DNA of 64,000 nucleotides, from the NCBI GenBank assembly GCA_016802295.1, contig JAESIW010000138.1, positions 3,252,152 through 3,316,151 on the forward strand. Direction: 5' to 3'. A model generated the notes under the pieces. The model did not search any database. It was not told the origin of the DNA and saw only the letters and a program-made list of their open reading frames with translations. A program made the position numbers and the translations under genes. This document shows, piece after piece, positions 34,431-47,872 of the stretch. The DNA comes from Brachionus rotundiformis (lineage: Eukaryota > Rotifera > Eurotatoria > Ploima > Brachionidae). The stretch's first letter is position 1. Each line of letters opens with the position of its first letter.

Positions 34431-37400
34431 TTATAAAGCTTATTTCATATAATTAAAAATAAAATGATTAAATAAAATTATAATTTAAAAATAAATTTTT
34501 TATATACGTAGTTAACTTTAGCAAATAAAACTAAACAATTTTCTAAAAAATTTTATTTATTTATCAATTATTTTTTAGATACACTTACCATAATTTTTTA
34601 GGAGATATGGGTAATTTTAATTTTTTTACTATTTTAATTTGGTGCCTTATTTAGTAAAAAAGTAAGAAAGATAATTTCGGGTTTTAAAATATTTGATCAG
34701 AAAATTCTCTAATAATGGCTTGAAAAATTTGTAAAATAAAATAAACAAAAATTATTGAGTTTTATTGACGCTGAAAAATTATTTGAAATAGAATTAAAAA
34801 AATTAAATAGACCCTAAATTTTATATTTGAATTTTTTTTGGAAAAAAAAGTTAATCGGAGTCATAGTTAAATCATATCTAATAATTTCCAAAAGCATTTC
34901 ATCTATTAAATAATAAAGGAATAAATAGTTAGAGTAGCGGTCAATGTTCATAGTTATTGTTTTTAATAAAGGTTAGGTTGGTGGGGATACAATTTTTATA
35001 GATATTAATATATAGCTTTTATAATTGTGACTGTTTTTTAGGTAAAGATCAATCGATATAAATAACTTTTACATAAAAATTTGTTGAATAGTCATTGTTT
35101 ATCAAGCTTTAAGGTCCAAATTCAAATGAAAAATTATTGCTTGTAAAATCTGCAAACAAATTTAAGATTAATCTCAAGTTTTTCTTTCGATTTAAATAGT
35201 ATAAATCTTTTTTATATATTATATCTCATAAGGATAATCTGGATGCGATGGAAGGAATTCGAATAAAATATATACCATACATATGGTACATAATTTATTG
35301 GTTAAACAAAAAAAAATATTGAATAAAAGATTTAAAAGCAATCTTAAAAATAAAGCAAACAAAATTTATATTAAAAAATAAGATTATTAAAAACAGATAT
35401 TTGAGAAATATCATCTTAGTATTAGTGAGTCCTTTGATTTTTTATTTTGTAAAATTTAACTTTTTTGGTCTGATAACAACTCTAAACTATGGGCACTTAT
35501 TAGCCCTAATTTCTATTCAAAATAAATATTATTTTTCTAAAAAAGCTGATTTTGTAATTCAAATTTAGAAATTTTACTTTTAAATATTTTATATTAATTT
35601 CTTTTTCAAAAATATTATAGAGAAAAAATTTTTTTGTTTGACACTTGAATAATATTCAAAAGAATTTCTAAGTGTTATAAAATCTTACAATTGAAAATTA
35701 AATTTTTTATACAAGAATTAACAACTTGAAAATATCAAAACTAACAAACAAAAATAAGTTTATTACAATGTTTTGAGAAATCCGGAGGATTAAATTAAAT
35801 TTTCTCTCGGGGTTGATTTCATAATATTTTTGCTTAATCAAAGATAAATAAGAAAATTTTCTTTATCTCGGGCTAAATTTTTGTTTTTAACACAATCTTT
35901 CCATTAAATAATAATCCTTGAAATATTTAAATTTTCTAAATCTTAATTTTCAGCTTCTCATTTTCAAACAATAAAAAGATCAACAATTAAGTTTTTTGAA
36001 TTTATATTACAACTAAAATGAACGAATTGATCAATTATCATTTAAAATTAATTTTAAATCAAATACGCATAAATCCATGCAATAGTAAAATAAGATAATT
36101 TTTTGTTTAAATAAGCATTTTTTAAATTGATAAAAAATATTTCTAGGTATTAAATAAGTTTTTAAGAAATTAATTTTTTTATTCTTAAATGAAAATTAAC
36201 TGTTAATTACAGATAATTACTCCGTTCAACAAGAATTTTACTTTAAGGTTTATAAATAGATAAGCTTTATTATGTAAAGTTCACTTTTTTTTCACTTATC
36301 AATAAATTTAAATCAAATTTAACAATGAAAACATATAATTGCCCCTTTTCAAGATGCTTAGCTAATTCAGTAATACAATTTTAAGAAAATCAAGATTTTA
36401 ATATTTTATTAAGCTCATAAAAATTATGTCTATTCATTGATTTAAAATTCAAATTCGTCGCATAAATTAAGCTTTATTATTTATTTTCCTCGTACTTATA
36501 TATTTTTTTCTCGTTTAGAATATTTAATACCTGTAGAACTTGAAATATTAAAATTTGACCCGACCTGGTCCGAGAGGAAAATCCACAATTATAAATTTAT
36601 AATTTTGCTGACCTTTTTTTTTAAATTTAAAGGTTTATTTTTTTTCTGAACTAAAAATGAATCGATGCAAAAACGAGTTTTCATCTCGCTTCAATAAAAA
36701 AAGAGATTCTTAATGGGCTAAATTTTATAAAGTATTTAATTTGACCAATATTTTATTATTAACATAATAGTCTTCTTATTAATGACCTACTCTAAAATAG
36801 TAATTTTTTTTATTAACTACACTTCTAGAGTGGCAGAGAGATTTAACTTGTTTATCAGGTGACGTCATGTGCTTAATTTTTTAGTTATAAAACTTAAAGA
36901 ATTACCTAAAAATGGTGTTTTTATTTTTAAGTCAGATAAATCAGTAATTTTAACAGATAAATAATAAATAGCTTATCATTTTGGTAATTTTTAGTTAAAA
37001 CTTAAATTCATGTTTTACGTGGTTAAGTGGATGCTTAAGTAGAAGAAGAAAGCTTCTATCAATTTTTGTTAAATCGAACTAAATAAGCAAAAATAAATAA
37101 GATTTTTGGCACCATTTTAAGTTTATTTATGATTTGATTATCTCATTTTTTAAGTAAATTGTTAAGCAAAGGATATTTAAAATGGTTAGATAAATAATCG
37201 ACCGAAATTACATATTTTATTTTCAATACTTATAATTAGTGAAATGCTGAAAATTATATCAATTTTAAGATCTATGGTGTTTTTGTGTTTCTTAAGATTG
37301 GGAGTAATTGCTAGAACTCTTATAATTAAGTCTAGACAAATACGGTAAACAAATTAGCTTTATGTTCAACAGAAATCTTTGGAAGATTTATGTATTTCGA

Positions 37401-38833
37401 CAATTAGCTACGATTTGCTTTTTAGAACCAATTTAATAGATTGCCAATATTTTAAAAATTGTATCCAATTATTATTCTTAACCACATCTATGTAAATAAC
37501 AAGCAAATGTTTTACTATAATAAATCTGATGCAAGGATTATAAAAAAATGATGCTATCTTTGGATTTTATTAAGGCAAGGTTAAAAAAAAATTCTAAATT
37601 AAAATTCTAAACTTTATAACCTATTAAAATATTCACTAACATATATTACCACACTATTTAAAAATATATGTAGCCCATAATAATTGTCTAATGATCAAAT
37701 CGTTGTCATAAGAAATATTTTAAGATAAAATTATAGATATATTTTAAGCGCAATAAATATTTTTAAATTTTAGCTATTAAGTCTTTGATTTTTAAATCAG
37801 TTTTAAATTTTTATTTAATTTTTGATAAGAGTTTAAAACAAGTACAAGATAATACTACAAAAATTGCGTACTTTTAAATCAAATTTTGTGTTCGAAATTA
37901 CTAAAATATGATAAGGCTTTTAAAAATATCATTTTTATTTGATTTTGCTTTAAATGAAAATAATTAAATCTTTATTAAATTACTAATGACTTAGTAATAA
38001 ACAGTTTTAGTTGAGTCGTGTCTAGGCATTTTGGTTTGATTGATATTTTTTTCATAAAATATAATGTGATCTTTGCATATCTACGATATATAAAAAAGTT
38101 TATTACTCTGAAATTAGTTGAACGGTTTATTAGATTTTGTCAATTAAAAAATATCAGGCTATTTGTTAATAATAAAAAAATTTAATCAAATTTTTATCAT
38201 TATTTAAAAGAAAATTTGATCAAAAAACTATTAATTAATCATTTTTAAAAACTATGCAAAAATGTTATGTAAAAATGGGTGTTTATAATATGTCTTTTCA
38301 CTTATATAATAAAATATCTTTTTTTTTAGTTTTCAAAATTGTTAATCATCAGAATTAATTTCAAAATAATTCAAAACTTGCAGTAGGCCTTCAACAAAAT
38401 AAGTATAAAACTAGTTGATTAGATTGTTGGTAAATATTTTCAGAAAATATGAATACGGAAATTGGCGGCTATTAGTTTCTTATTCAGTTTTAAAAAATAA
38501 AATAAATTATTTCAAGCCGATAAGATAACAATGCTTAGATATGTTGGTAGAGAATTGAGAGAAAAAGAGAGCGCAATTTTTAGGGGGCAAATTTTGGAAC
38601 TCTGATTCATAATTTTAAATTGTATTTGTTCGAATCTTATAATAATTTGCATTTTATTGATAAACTGAGAATGGAGAAGCGAAAACTCCAAGTTAATTAA
38701 AGCATACTTTTGATCATTAACTATGCATTTTTATTATATTTAATCGAAGCTCTATTTTCTGAGAAAAAAAATGATATTTTTTTAGGCAATTCCCAAAATA
38801 CTGATATATAAAAATAAATTTTTTCTACTAGAA
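34431..38833. other. 4.4-kb gene desert
   Basis: Highly AT-rich. No ORF, exon pair or RNA gene that I can support. A perfect cAMP-response-element palindrome TGACGTCA sits at 36860-36867. The last few hundred bases may hold the promoter or a 5' UTR exon of the 4.1 gene, since an acceptor-like CTACTAG directly precedes its ATG. Confidence 0.5.
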
Positions 38834-41800
38834 ATGAAAATAGATAAAAGTTCGGATAATATGAATAGTTCAAAACGAGATAAATCAGTAGATAAAAAAG
38901 AGAAGCAAAGGCTTGAAAAAGAAAAACGAGAGAAGGAAAAGCAGGAAAAGAAAGAGAAAGAACTGCTGGAAAAGCAAAAGAAAGAACAAGAAAAACTAAA
39001 CAAAAAAACTGGACAACAGCAGAATGTTTCTGCATCGCAGACTACGTCCGATTTGAACAAAATCACCAAACAAAATTCCAAAGATTTGGACCGTACCAAT
39101 TCCTCCAAGTCGTCCACAGGGTTAACTGCTAGCAAGAGCGAAAATGTTCTTAACAAACTCAAAAAGCCTGTAAGCATTTTTTCTTCATCTTCTTCGAGCA
39201 AAAAGCAATCAGAAAAGATAAAAAGTCAATCGAATTTGCTTCTGCAACAGCAGCAAGCACTGCCCAAAGGCCGCTTCCGCTGCCAAGTAGTTTATTTGGA
39301 TGAAAGTGTCAAACAATTCGATTTAGATGTAAAATCTTAATAAAATTTTAACTATTTAGCATTTTATTAATTTATTTTGATAATAGAAAAATGCCATTGG
39401 AGAAGATTTGATGACCATGGTAGCAAATGATTTGGAGCTCGTGGAAAAAGAATACTTTAGTCTTACATATAGAGACATTAATAATATGAAATTTTGGATC
39501 GATCATGACAAAAAAATTCGTTCTCAACTTAAAGGACAAATAAGCACTGAAGAACCAGTTTTTAATTTTGAAGTAAAATTTTATCCACCTGAGCCAAACG
39601 TTCTACAAGAGGAGATAACGCGCTACTTGCTCACTCTTCAATTAAGACATGATATCATGGACGGAAAACTTCCGTGCACATTTGTCACCCAAGCCTTATT
39701 GGGTTCATTCACAGTACAAGCAGAAATGGGAGATTATGAAGAAGCGGTCAACAGTTGCCGTATGAACGGCTTATCTGATATTGAATATTTGGAAGGTTTT
39801 TGCTTTACTCCAAATCAAACACCAGAATTGTTAAATGCCATTGCTGAATGCCATAAAGATCATGTGTGAGTAAATTTAAAAATTCAAATATTTTCTCAAT
39901 ATTCTATTAAATAATAAATTAGAAAGATAATTAAATGATTTTTATAATTTTTGAAGAATTATTTAAATTTGAAAAAAATATTTAAAAGTTTAATTGAAAT
40001 TAATAATTATTAATTTTTGTTAATTTAATAAAAAAAAATTAATTAATTTTTTTTCAGAGGACTAACTCCAGCGGAAGCCGAGCTTAGTTTTTTGAATAAC
40101 GCCGTAAAGCTAGCCATGTATGGTGTTGATTTACACAATGCCAAGGACTCAGATGGAGTTGATATCTTGATTGGTGTGAGCGCTTCGGGACTTCTTGTAT
40201 TTCGCGACTCTCTCAGGATAAACCGCTTCTCATGGCCAAAAATACTTAAAATAAGCTACAAACGAAACCATTTTTATCTAAAGCTACGCTCAGGCGAATA
40301 CGAAAAATACGAAACCACAATCGGCTTTCGATGTCCGAACCACAAGAGTGCAAAACGTTTATGGAAAATAGCAGTCGAACACCACGCGTTTTTCAGACTC
40401 AGAGAACCAGAGCCGAAAAAAAGCTCAATAATTCCAACATTCAATTCAAAACATCGGTTCACTGGAAGCTCAACCTATATGCAAGCAAGGCACAGATCAA
40501 TCGAACGATCACAGCCTGCGTTCGATCGTTCCTTTTCAAAACGAATATCCCAAAGCACGGACCGAGGTTTGGCTCACCAGCCTTACAATACCCCCGGATC
40601 TAGCTCACTTGGCAACTATAACAAAGTCAAGCCTCACACCAGCATCGGAAATTTGCCAAGACAAGACCTCAAGGAATCACAAGAAGATTTAGATTTAGAA
40701 CAAGGCGCTGATTATGATCTTAACGATGAGTATGAACTCAGAATGCCGAACAAAAATAAGAACAACTTTCCAAATATGACCATTCCAAGCAAAAATATAG
40801 TCAATACGAATTTTAGCGATTTTGACAATCAGAATAGTAGAAATAATTCGTATTTAATTGAAAAAAGTCCTAAGCATTCTAATGAATCAAATCGACCTGT
40901 TACTTCCAATTCAAATAATTCATATGAACTAAAAAGAAATTCCGATTTTAGACCGACTAATTTTGAACAAAATCAAAACGAGCCTTTAGAAGAGTATTAT
41001 ACAGTAAGTATTTTATGTAATTCGAAGTTAGTTTATATTTTAAAAACCAAGTCGATTAATTTTTATCTTATTTTTAGGAATTTTTTTTTAATTAATGAAT
41101 AAGTCACTTTTTAAAAATCAAGCTATCTTATTTTTAATAAAAGAATATAAACTATTCAAAAAGATTGATTTTACTGTAAAAATAATTAAATAAGGAATTT
41201 TTTCAAATTTTTTAATTTTGTTGACAAAGAATAAACTATTTAGTTAAATAAATAAAAAATTTCTGATACTTTAAATTGTAAAATTTAATCAGGTTTTTAT
41301 TAAATAAATTATAAAATCTTTAAAATTTAGCCGTGTTCATCTTTAAGCGAATTTTTTCTCAACTCTTAAGTAAGATTGTTAACGAGTGAGAGTTTGTGTT
41401 GATTCTAACTAGATATTTAGAGTGATATAACTTTGATTTTGAATGAATTTTATAAAAATTTTTAATAGAGACAACCAAAACAAAAAATTAATTTAATTGA
41501 TTTTTTTATTTTGAAAGAGTGTTGATAAAAATTATCAAAACGATGAGAATAGAAAGCCTTCATTTAAACATCCTATGGGTAAAACGATAGAATCCTTGAG
41601 TAACATGAACAAAATATCGACACCATTGGCTAGTCCAGCTACATCTCAGCCTCCACAAATGCCACAACGCTACGTTCCTGCTAGACAAATAAGCCAGGAA
41701 CAAAATCAAGCTCGACCACCCAATATTTCGAATCGAAGCGCCCTAAATTCAGTCAATTCTAACTTCCAGGTAATAACTCAAGCTCTTTCACTTTTTAATA

Positions 41801-42786
41801 AGAATTAACAATTTTTCAGGACATTCCTTTAGCTGATATTGACAACTCAGATGTTTCTGTATTTGAGGAAATGTCTTTAAGAGACAAAAATAAAAAAAAG
41901 CCCTATCCAAATCAAAGCCCAAAGCCAACTTTAAATAATCTTCCCCCTAAATCTGTTCAATCTTCTGTTAATAGTATATTTGTGCAAGAACAAGAAAGAA
42001 TGGCTTGGTCCGCTAAGACTGCTGAGTCCCCTATTAATGATATTGATAATGAAAATAATTATCAATATAATAGCAATATATTGAAGAAAAATTATGAAAA
42101 ATTAGAAAATAACTTAAACCCTTTAGCCGTGAGATTTTAAAAATAATTCTTATAGCTGTGAATCATTGATTGTTAAATTAAATTGCTCTAAAAATTAGAT
42201 CGCATTTAATTGATTTTTAATAATTTTTTAATTTAAGGGTCCTGACCCGACCAAGACATCTATTCGATCAAATGCTTCAAACCAACAAGATAGTCCATCT
42301 TATTCACAAAGATATTCAAGCCAGCAAATACCTACACCAAGCAGTTCAATTAGATCTATTGATCAAGCTAATAGTAACCAAGCACCTCAGCCAACGGTCC
42401 GAAATAGACAGCCACCCCCACCAATTCCTGCTGATAGATCCAAAAATCGTCAAAATGACTCAATTCGTTTCCAAAATGCAATTGACCAACAACGTCTTAA
42501 CCCTCCAACTTCGACAAGACAGGCAACATCGTCTTCAAGCTCTTTTGCTAGACCAAATGAAACACCAAGGTCTGGATCTATGTCTTCTAATTCAGATGTT
42601 ACTAGAACTAGAAAATATGTCACAAATGAAGAAGTTTATGATAAAGAAGTAAAATTAATATTTAAAATTTTATGAAAAAAAAGTAATTTTTTATTTGTAT
42701 AGTTGTTGTTGAGAGCAATCAAAATGGCTACTGATCTAGATCCTAACTTGGAAGTTGATAAAGTGGAAATTTCGGTCGAGGAATAA
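38834..42786 (+). CDS. epb41: Protein 4.1 / coracle-like FERM protein
   Basis: Cytoskeletal adaptor linking membrane proteins to spectrin-actin and, in invertebrates, to septate junctions. Exons 38834-39328, 39387-39865, 40058-41003, 41518-41769, 41820-42128, 42238-42648 and 42703-42786 (991 aa, phases agree). A long Lys/Glu-rich N-terminal segment (about residues 12-60) is followed by Ser/Gln tracts. The three FERM lobes run from about residue 148 to 435: RFRCQVVYLDE, then LPCTFVTQALLGSFTVQ, then GVDLHNAKDSDGVDILIGV and INRFSWPKILKISYKRNHFY. A FERM-adjacent domain follows (KHRFTGSSTY ... RSFSKRISQS). A long disordered Ser/Asn/Pro region leads to a short C-terminal domain (LLLRAIKMATDLDPNLEVDK), which marks true 4.1 proteins. 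I see no clear spectrin-actin binding domain. An upstream 5' exon is possible. Confidence 0.93.
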
Positions 42787-43897
42787 ATATATATTGGTTT
42801 TGAAAAGTATTTTATTATAGAGCTCACCAAGTTATTAAGTTTTATATGTCGTCTGTTGGTATGATTATTATTAAAGCAAAAAAATTAATTATCCTAATAA
42901 TTTAAATGGAAAACATTTAAAATCCTATGTTCTATTTTTAAGTTTTAATGTATTATCTAATGTAAATATCTATTAGCTTGGTCCAATCAAATATGAAAAT
43001 TTTAGACTAAATTGATTTTGATAACTTATAATTTTCAAATTAAATTTTAAATATTTTGATTATTTTAAATAAAATTTTTGATTAAATATAAATTTTTTTT
43101 TGACAAAATTTATTGATAAAAAATCCGTATATTTTTCTTAAAGATTTTAGACTTTAATTAAGAAAATTCTTATTAAGCATTTAATATCAGAATTTCTGCT
43201 CAAAAGTTCCAAAAATTTATTTATACAAATTAAATCTGATCTTAAATCATCAAAAAAATCAATTAAATTTTAAATTTTGTATTAAGTTTATAGAATATAT
43301 GAAAGAAATATAATTTTCATTTAACAAAAATTATACATTTCAATAAATTTAGGGAAAGTCGATCATCCAGAATTTAATTAATAATAGAAAGTGCCATAAT
43401 TTTTTTAATGAAATCTTTAATAATTAAAAAAATAATCTTACTAATATTTAATTTTTTTCTAATCTAATTCGCTTATTAATCACTAATGAAAGGTAAAAAT
43501 AATCTTATCTTTTTTAAATACACATTTTATTAATAATTATGATAATATTATAAAAAAACTTAAAATTTTTCAAAAGTTCTAAAACAATTCTTAGATCTCA
43601 ATTACAGCAAACTCTTGCAAAACAATGCGAGCGATAAATTTTTATCGAAAATGGCATATGTTTTTGACTTACCTCTAATTTATTAAAACATAAGCTAAAT
43701 GGCTATTTATAAGCTATTTTAATAAAAAAACTCTATTCTAATAAAAAAGTATCTAAAATTGTAAATTAGCAGATATTTTATTAAAAAAAATCTAATTAAA
43801 GAAAAAATAAAAAGCTAATTTGAGAAAAAAAGAAAGTAATATTTAATTTTGTTTGCATTTGTTTGAACAATACAAATAACGTTAATGTGTTTCTTTA

Positions 43898-44144
43898 GGC
43901 TTCTGACCCAATCTTTCCAATTCGACTATTTTATCGTAAACTTGTTGTGGCACTTTATCGTAGTCTCTGGCATCTTCCTAATGATTATCGTGTTAATTGT
44001 TTGAAACGAATACTCTCTTTACATTGTCTGATGTTATCAATAAAAACATTCGAACTTTGCACCCATGCTTTGAAAATGAACAATCGTGCCAATATTTGTC
44101 TCCATTTTGAGGCATTCATTGATGGTCTGATCGATTTCATTTAG
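43898..44144 (+). other. Open, GC-richer island, possible exon or gene relic
   Basis: About 81 codons without a stop on the + strand after a TTTAG acceptor-like site (RKLVVALYRSLWHLPNDY ... DGLIDFI, stop at 44142-44144). On the minus strand another reading also looks protein-like (DYDKVPQQVYDKIVELER, then a stop) after a TTAG site. Composition is clearly less AT-rich than the surroundings. I cannot tell which strand, if either, is coded, and do not recognise the protein. Confidence 0.3.
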
Positions 44145-44690
44145 ATTGATAGTCAGATTAATTAAAAGCTAATTACTTAATTATTTATCAATTAAAAAAA
44201 AACAATGAGTAAATGTCAATTAAATGAAACATTTGAATTTTTTAATTAACAGAGCTTAATTAATAAAATAGATGTTTTTTTAATTGATTAGCTTTTTTTT
44301 TAATAATTAGCTGCAGTTTTCATTTATTAGCGGTTTTTTTAATATTTAGATCAGTTGTTTTAGATTTAGAAGTCTCTTTAATTTATTAAAGGTGAATTAA
44401 TATTTTAATATTAGAGGTAAGTTTTTATATTTTAGAGGTATTTTTTAATAATTTAGAGGTAAGCAAAGAATTTATGCGATCGAAAATTGCCTAATATTTA
44501 TATAAAATTAAATATAAAAAGGGTCATTCAGTCAATGAATTAAATCATTTAATGAGAATAAGATCTCTTTATTAAAAAATTAAAAAATAATTAATTTCTA
44601 CCTATTTTTCAATTTTTAACCCGGCACCATAACTCAAAAACTTGAATTTTTAAGCATCAGATTTATTTCTTAATTTCACTTTTTTTTTGC

Positions 44691-45075
44691 AGGATTAGAA
44701 CTTGGTTTTGTAAAATTCAGTACAAAATGGCAAAAAGAACAGAAAAAAGTGTAAAAAAATTTAATAACTTTTTTTCTAAAGGTTTAAACCTAATTCTGTA
44801 AATGCAGAATGGTGCAACATTCAAAGTTGCATCAAATATCTATGCCTGCTAATTTTGCAGAGTTCAGCAGAAATTAAATTTCAATATAATCGAGTGTAGT
44901 GCATTTTGCAGAGATTTTGCACATCATTTGCAGACTTTTACAGTTGATGCAACTTTGAATGTTGCACCATTCTGCATTCACAGAATTAATTTTAAACTTA
45001 TAGAAAAAAAGCTATTTCATTTTTTTACACTTTGTTCTGTTCTTTTGTACTTAACTTCACAAAACCTTAGAACTT
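44691..45075. mobile_element. Fold-back (MITE-like) element
   Basis: Imperfect inverted repeat: left arm 44691-44835 and right arm 44944-45075, with a loop of about 108 bp. The best-conserved part (AATGCAGAATGGTGCAACAT on the left) recurs inverted on the right. Weaker symmetry (AACTCAAAAA) extends outward to about 44625 and 45150. No transposase. A non-autonomous DNA element is the likely origin, but no target-site duplication was identified. Confidence 0.7.
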
Positions 45076-46617
45076 AGGGTTTTTATCTAGCGTTTTTTTT
45101 GAGCATGTTTTTTGAGTTCTAACCACCTATTTGAAACCTGAAAATCCGAATTGCTATGCAAAATTATCCCACGCATTGTTTTGAAAGGGTTTACGGTACC
45201 TAAATTTTGTCAATTTAAAGAGATTTTAGCTTGTTTTGGTCTCAATTATTTCTTAAAATATAGTTTAATTTAATTAATTGGAAGAAAATGGCAATCAATT
45301 TAAGAATTAAAAAAATATAATATTTTGCCAAAATATTAAAGTTGTAAAACTTTAAAACTTACATTAAATATTAGATGTATTTGATTTTAAATTTCAAACT
45401 AGAATTTCTCAAAGGCTTTATTTAATTTTAAGCGATTGACGAAAAGAAATTTGATTCAAGAGTTTTAAAAAAATCTAAATGTAATTAGAAACAAAATCAA
45501 CTTTCAGCAAAATTCAATTAAATTGACGCAAGCTGTCGAAGCATATATAATTTCAGAACAATTTTTATAAGAAATTTATTTTTTCACCTAAAAATTAGAA
45601 ATCGTCTCCTCTACATTGAAAAAAAAGTAGACAAACATTTTTATTTACATTATTTTAACCAAAAATTTTTTAAAAATTACAAAAATAATTAGATCAATAA
45701 ATGTTTTACACAAAATTGTTTTAGGCTTTTCAAATATTTTATACTGTTAAAATATTAAAAACATTAAGTATGCTCCGATATGAAATTAATCTTTTATTTC
45801 ATACAGAGTAACAAATATTTTAAATTGTTTTTTAACGATGTTTTACGCTTGCAGAATAAAATTAATTCAAGGGAATTCGTTTCGAAAAGCATTTACTTAG
45901 AATCTAGGTTCTAATACTGTTTATTTATTAGATAAAAAAATTCGATTGATTACCACCAAATTTGCCAATAAAACATTTTTTATTATTTCAAAATATATTG
46001 AAATATTATTGTATTTTAAAAATAACTTAAAATTTTCCTGGAGATATTAAAAGTTTAATATATATTGGCATGTTTATTACATCATTGTAATATAAAGAAA
46101 AACTCGTTTCTTATTCACCTGGTTATAATGAGTAATTATTTTTTTTCTCAAAAAAAACTAAAAATTAGTATCTTACGTTTTTAAAAAAAAATTTTAAAAA
46201 ATTTATCATTATGATTTCTTAATACAGTTCGGTTTCTAGGTAAAAAATGTTGAGGTTGTTATAGCTGTTGACTTTTTTTGAACAAGTTTTTAAGAATTTA
46301 TTATAATGTATATTTTTTAATTTTAATTTTTTATTTATTTTAATTAGTTATTTAGCCTTTAAAATTATTAAATGTTAATTTTTGAATTATTTTAATCTTA
46401 GCTTTTATTATTCAAAAATATAAAAACAAAATTAATGCTTAGACATAATAAATTTCCTCTAACGAAAACTTAATCCATAAAATCTATCTTAAAATCCCTT
46501 ATTGGTTTTTTGAAATTTTATAATTTATTTTTTTTAATTTTTATATTTTTTTAAATTTGATTAATCACAAAATTAGAATAATAAAAGTAAAATTTTTTTA
46601 GGTTAAAATTTTTTTAA

Positions 46618-47872
46618 ATGGGAAAAATTGATTATTTCAATATAACTCTTGAGAAGCAAGATGCTATTTTCATTGCTGGTGAAAAATTACGCGGAACATT
46701 GAACATTTCTGTGAAAGAACGTTTAAAAATAAATGCTGTGAAAATGTTAATAAATGGTGGTGCCAGAGTACACTGGTATAAATTATTAACCAATTTTCAG
46801 AATAGTTTTTAAATTTTTCTTAAGGACAGAAAGTCGTGGAAGCGGAAAAAACAGACGTACAGTTCATTATTCTGCTTATGAAAAATATTTAAGCCATGAG
46901 ATTGTTTTTGTATCAAAAAGTTCATCTTCAGATTGCTACTTAGAATCTGGTCCGTGCTCTTATCCTTTTGAAATAGTTTTACCACCAAATTTGCCAACAA
47001 GCTTTGAACATCACATTGGTCAAGTAAGATACTCATTATATGGAACTATTGATATTCCTTGGTAATTTTTTGAATGTATTTAAGCTTTTTTAAACTTTAC
47101 TCATTTAGGGCATTTGATAAACACACTACTCGATCTTTCACAGTTCTCAGTCACTTTGACTTGAACACTAATCAGAATCTAAGACAAGGCTTTGGCGTGA
47201 GTGATCAAAAAGTTTTATGCTGTGGACCTTGTAAATCGGATCCAATTATTGCAAATTTTAATATTTTTAAATGTAAAATAATAAAAATCTTAAATTTAAT
47301 TTGAAATTTATTAAAATTGTTTCAAAGCCGGTTTTGTACCTGGTGAAGCAATTGGATTCAATGCAACTATTGATAATAAGAGTAGTAGAAAAATCAAAGA
47401 AATGACAGTAAACTTGATTCAAGTGATACAATTTCGTACTATTAGAAAAACAAAAACATGCATTCGAAATGTAGCTAAAATCCAATTCCCAAATCAGATA
47501 AATGAAAAATCATTCGAAACTTGGAGTAATTCAGCATTGCCTATTCCGTCTGTCTGTTCTTCATCCAATGGTACATGCTCAATAATACATGTTTCATATC
47601 AAGTCCTGTTTAATTTTGATGCATCAGGAATAGCTAAAAGTAAAGATATGGCAATACCAATAGTCATTGGAACGATTCCGCTATCTTCCAATCAAGGAAC
47701 AAATGCTCCAAATATTCCTTATACTTATGAAAGTTGCATATTTGGGGCAAATCCAGTTGATTTTTCAAATGAAATCGGAATTAATAAGGACCGAGGAGAA
47801 ACAATTGAATCTGATTTGAATAGTTATAAACCTTTTTATCCATATTACAAAGATTTTTCTGTAAACTATTAA
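46618..47872 (+). CDS. Arrestin domain-containing protein (alpha-arrestin, ARRDC type)
   Basis: Cytosolic adaptor with arrestin N and C folds; the family brings cargo to endocytic and ubiquitin-ligase machinery. Exons 46618-46775, 46825-47061, 47109-47272 and 47328-47872 (introns 49, 47 and 55 bp; 367 aa). Arrestin_N spans about residues 1-150: FNITLEKQDAIFIAGEKLRG, ARVHWTES, then YPFEIVLPPNLPTSFEHHIG and VRYSLYGTID. Arrestin_C follows: CCGPCKSDPIIANFNI, GFVPGEAIGFNATIDN and a late IPIVIGTIPL strand. The tail ends FYPYYKDFSVNY and has no PPxY motif, which ARRDC1-4 use to bind NEDD4-type ligases. It is therefore closer to the short, PPxY-less alpha-arrestins. Confidence 0.92.

Larger units (their letters stand above)
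42787..46617. other. Gene desert with fold-back element and coding-like island
   Basis: AT-rich interval. The two exceptions are the island at about 43898-44144 and the inverted repeat at 44691-45075, listed separately. The rest shows no coding signal. Confidence 0.5.

Noticed and set aside
42272..42652. A 126-codon + frame over the sixth exon of protein 4.1
   Set aside because: It is an alternate frame. The phase carried from the fifth exon gives a Ser/Asn/Pro-rich reading (RQPPPPIPADRSK) that ends correctly at a GTAAAA donor into the C-terminal domain.
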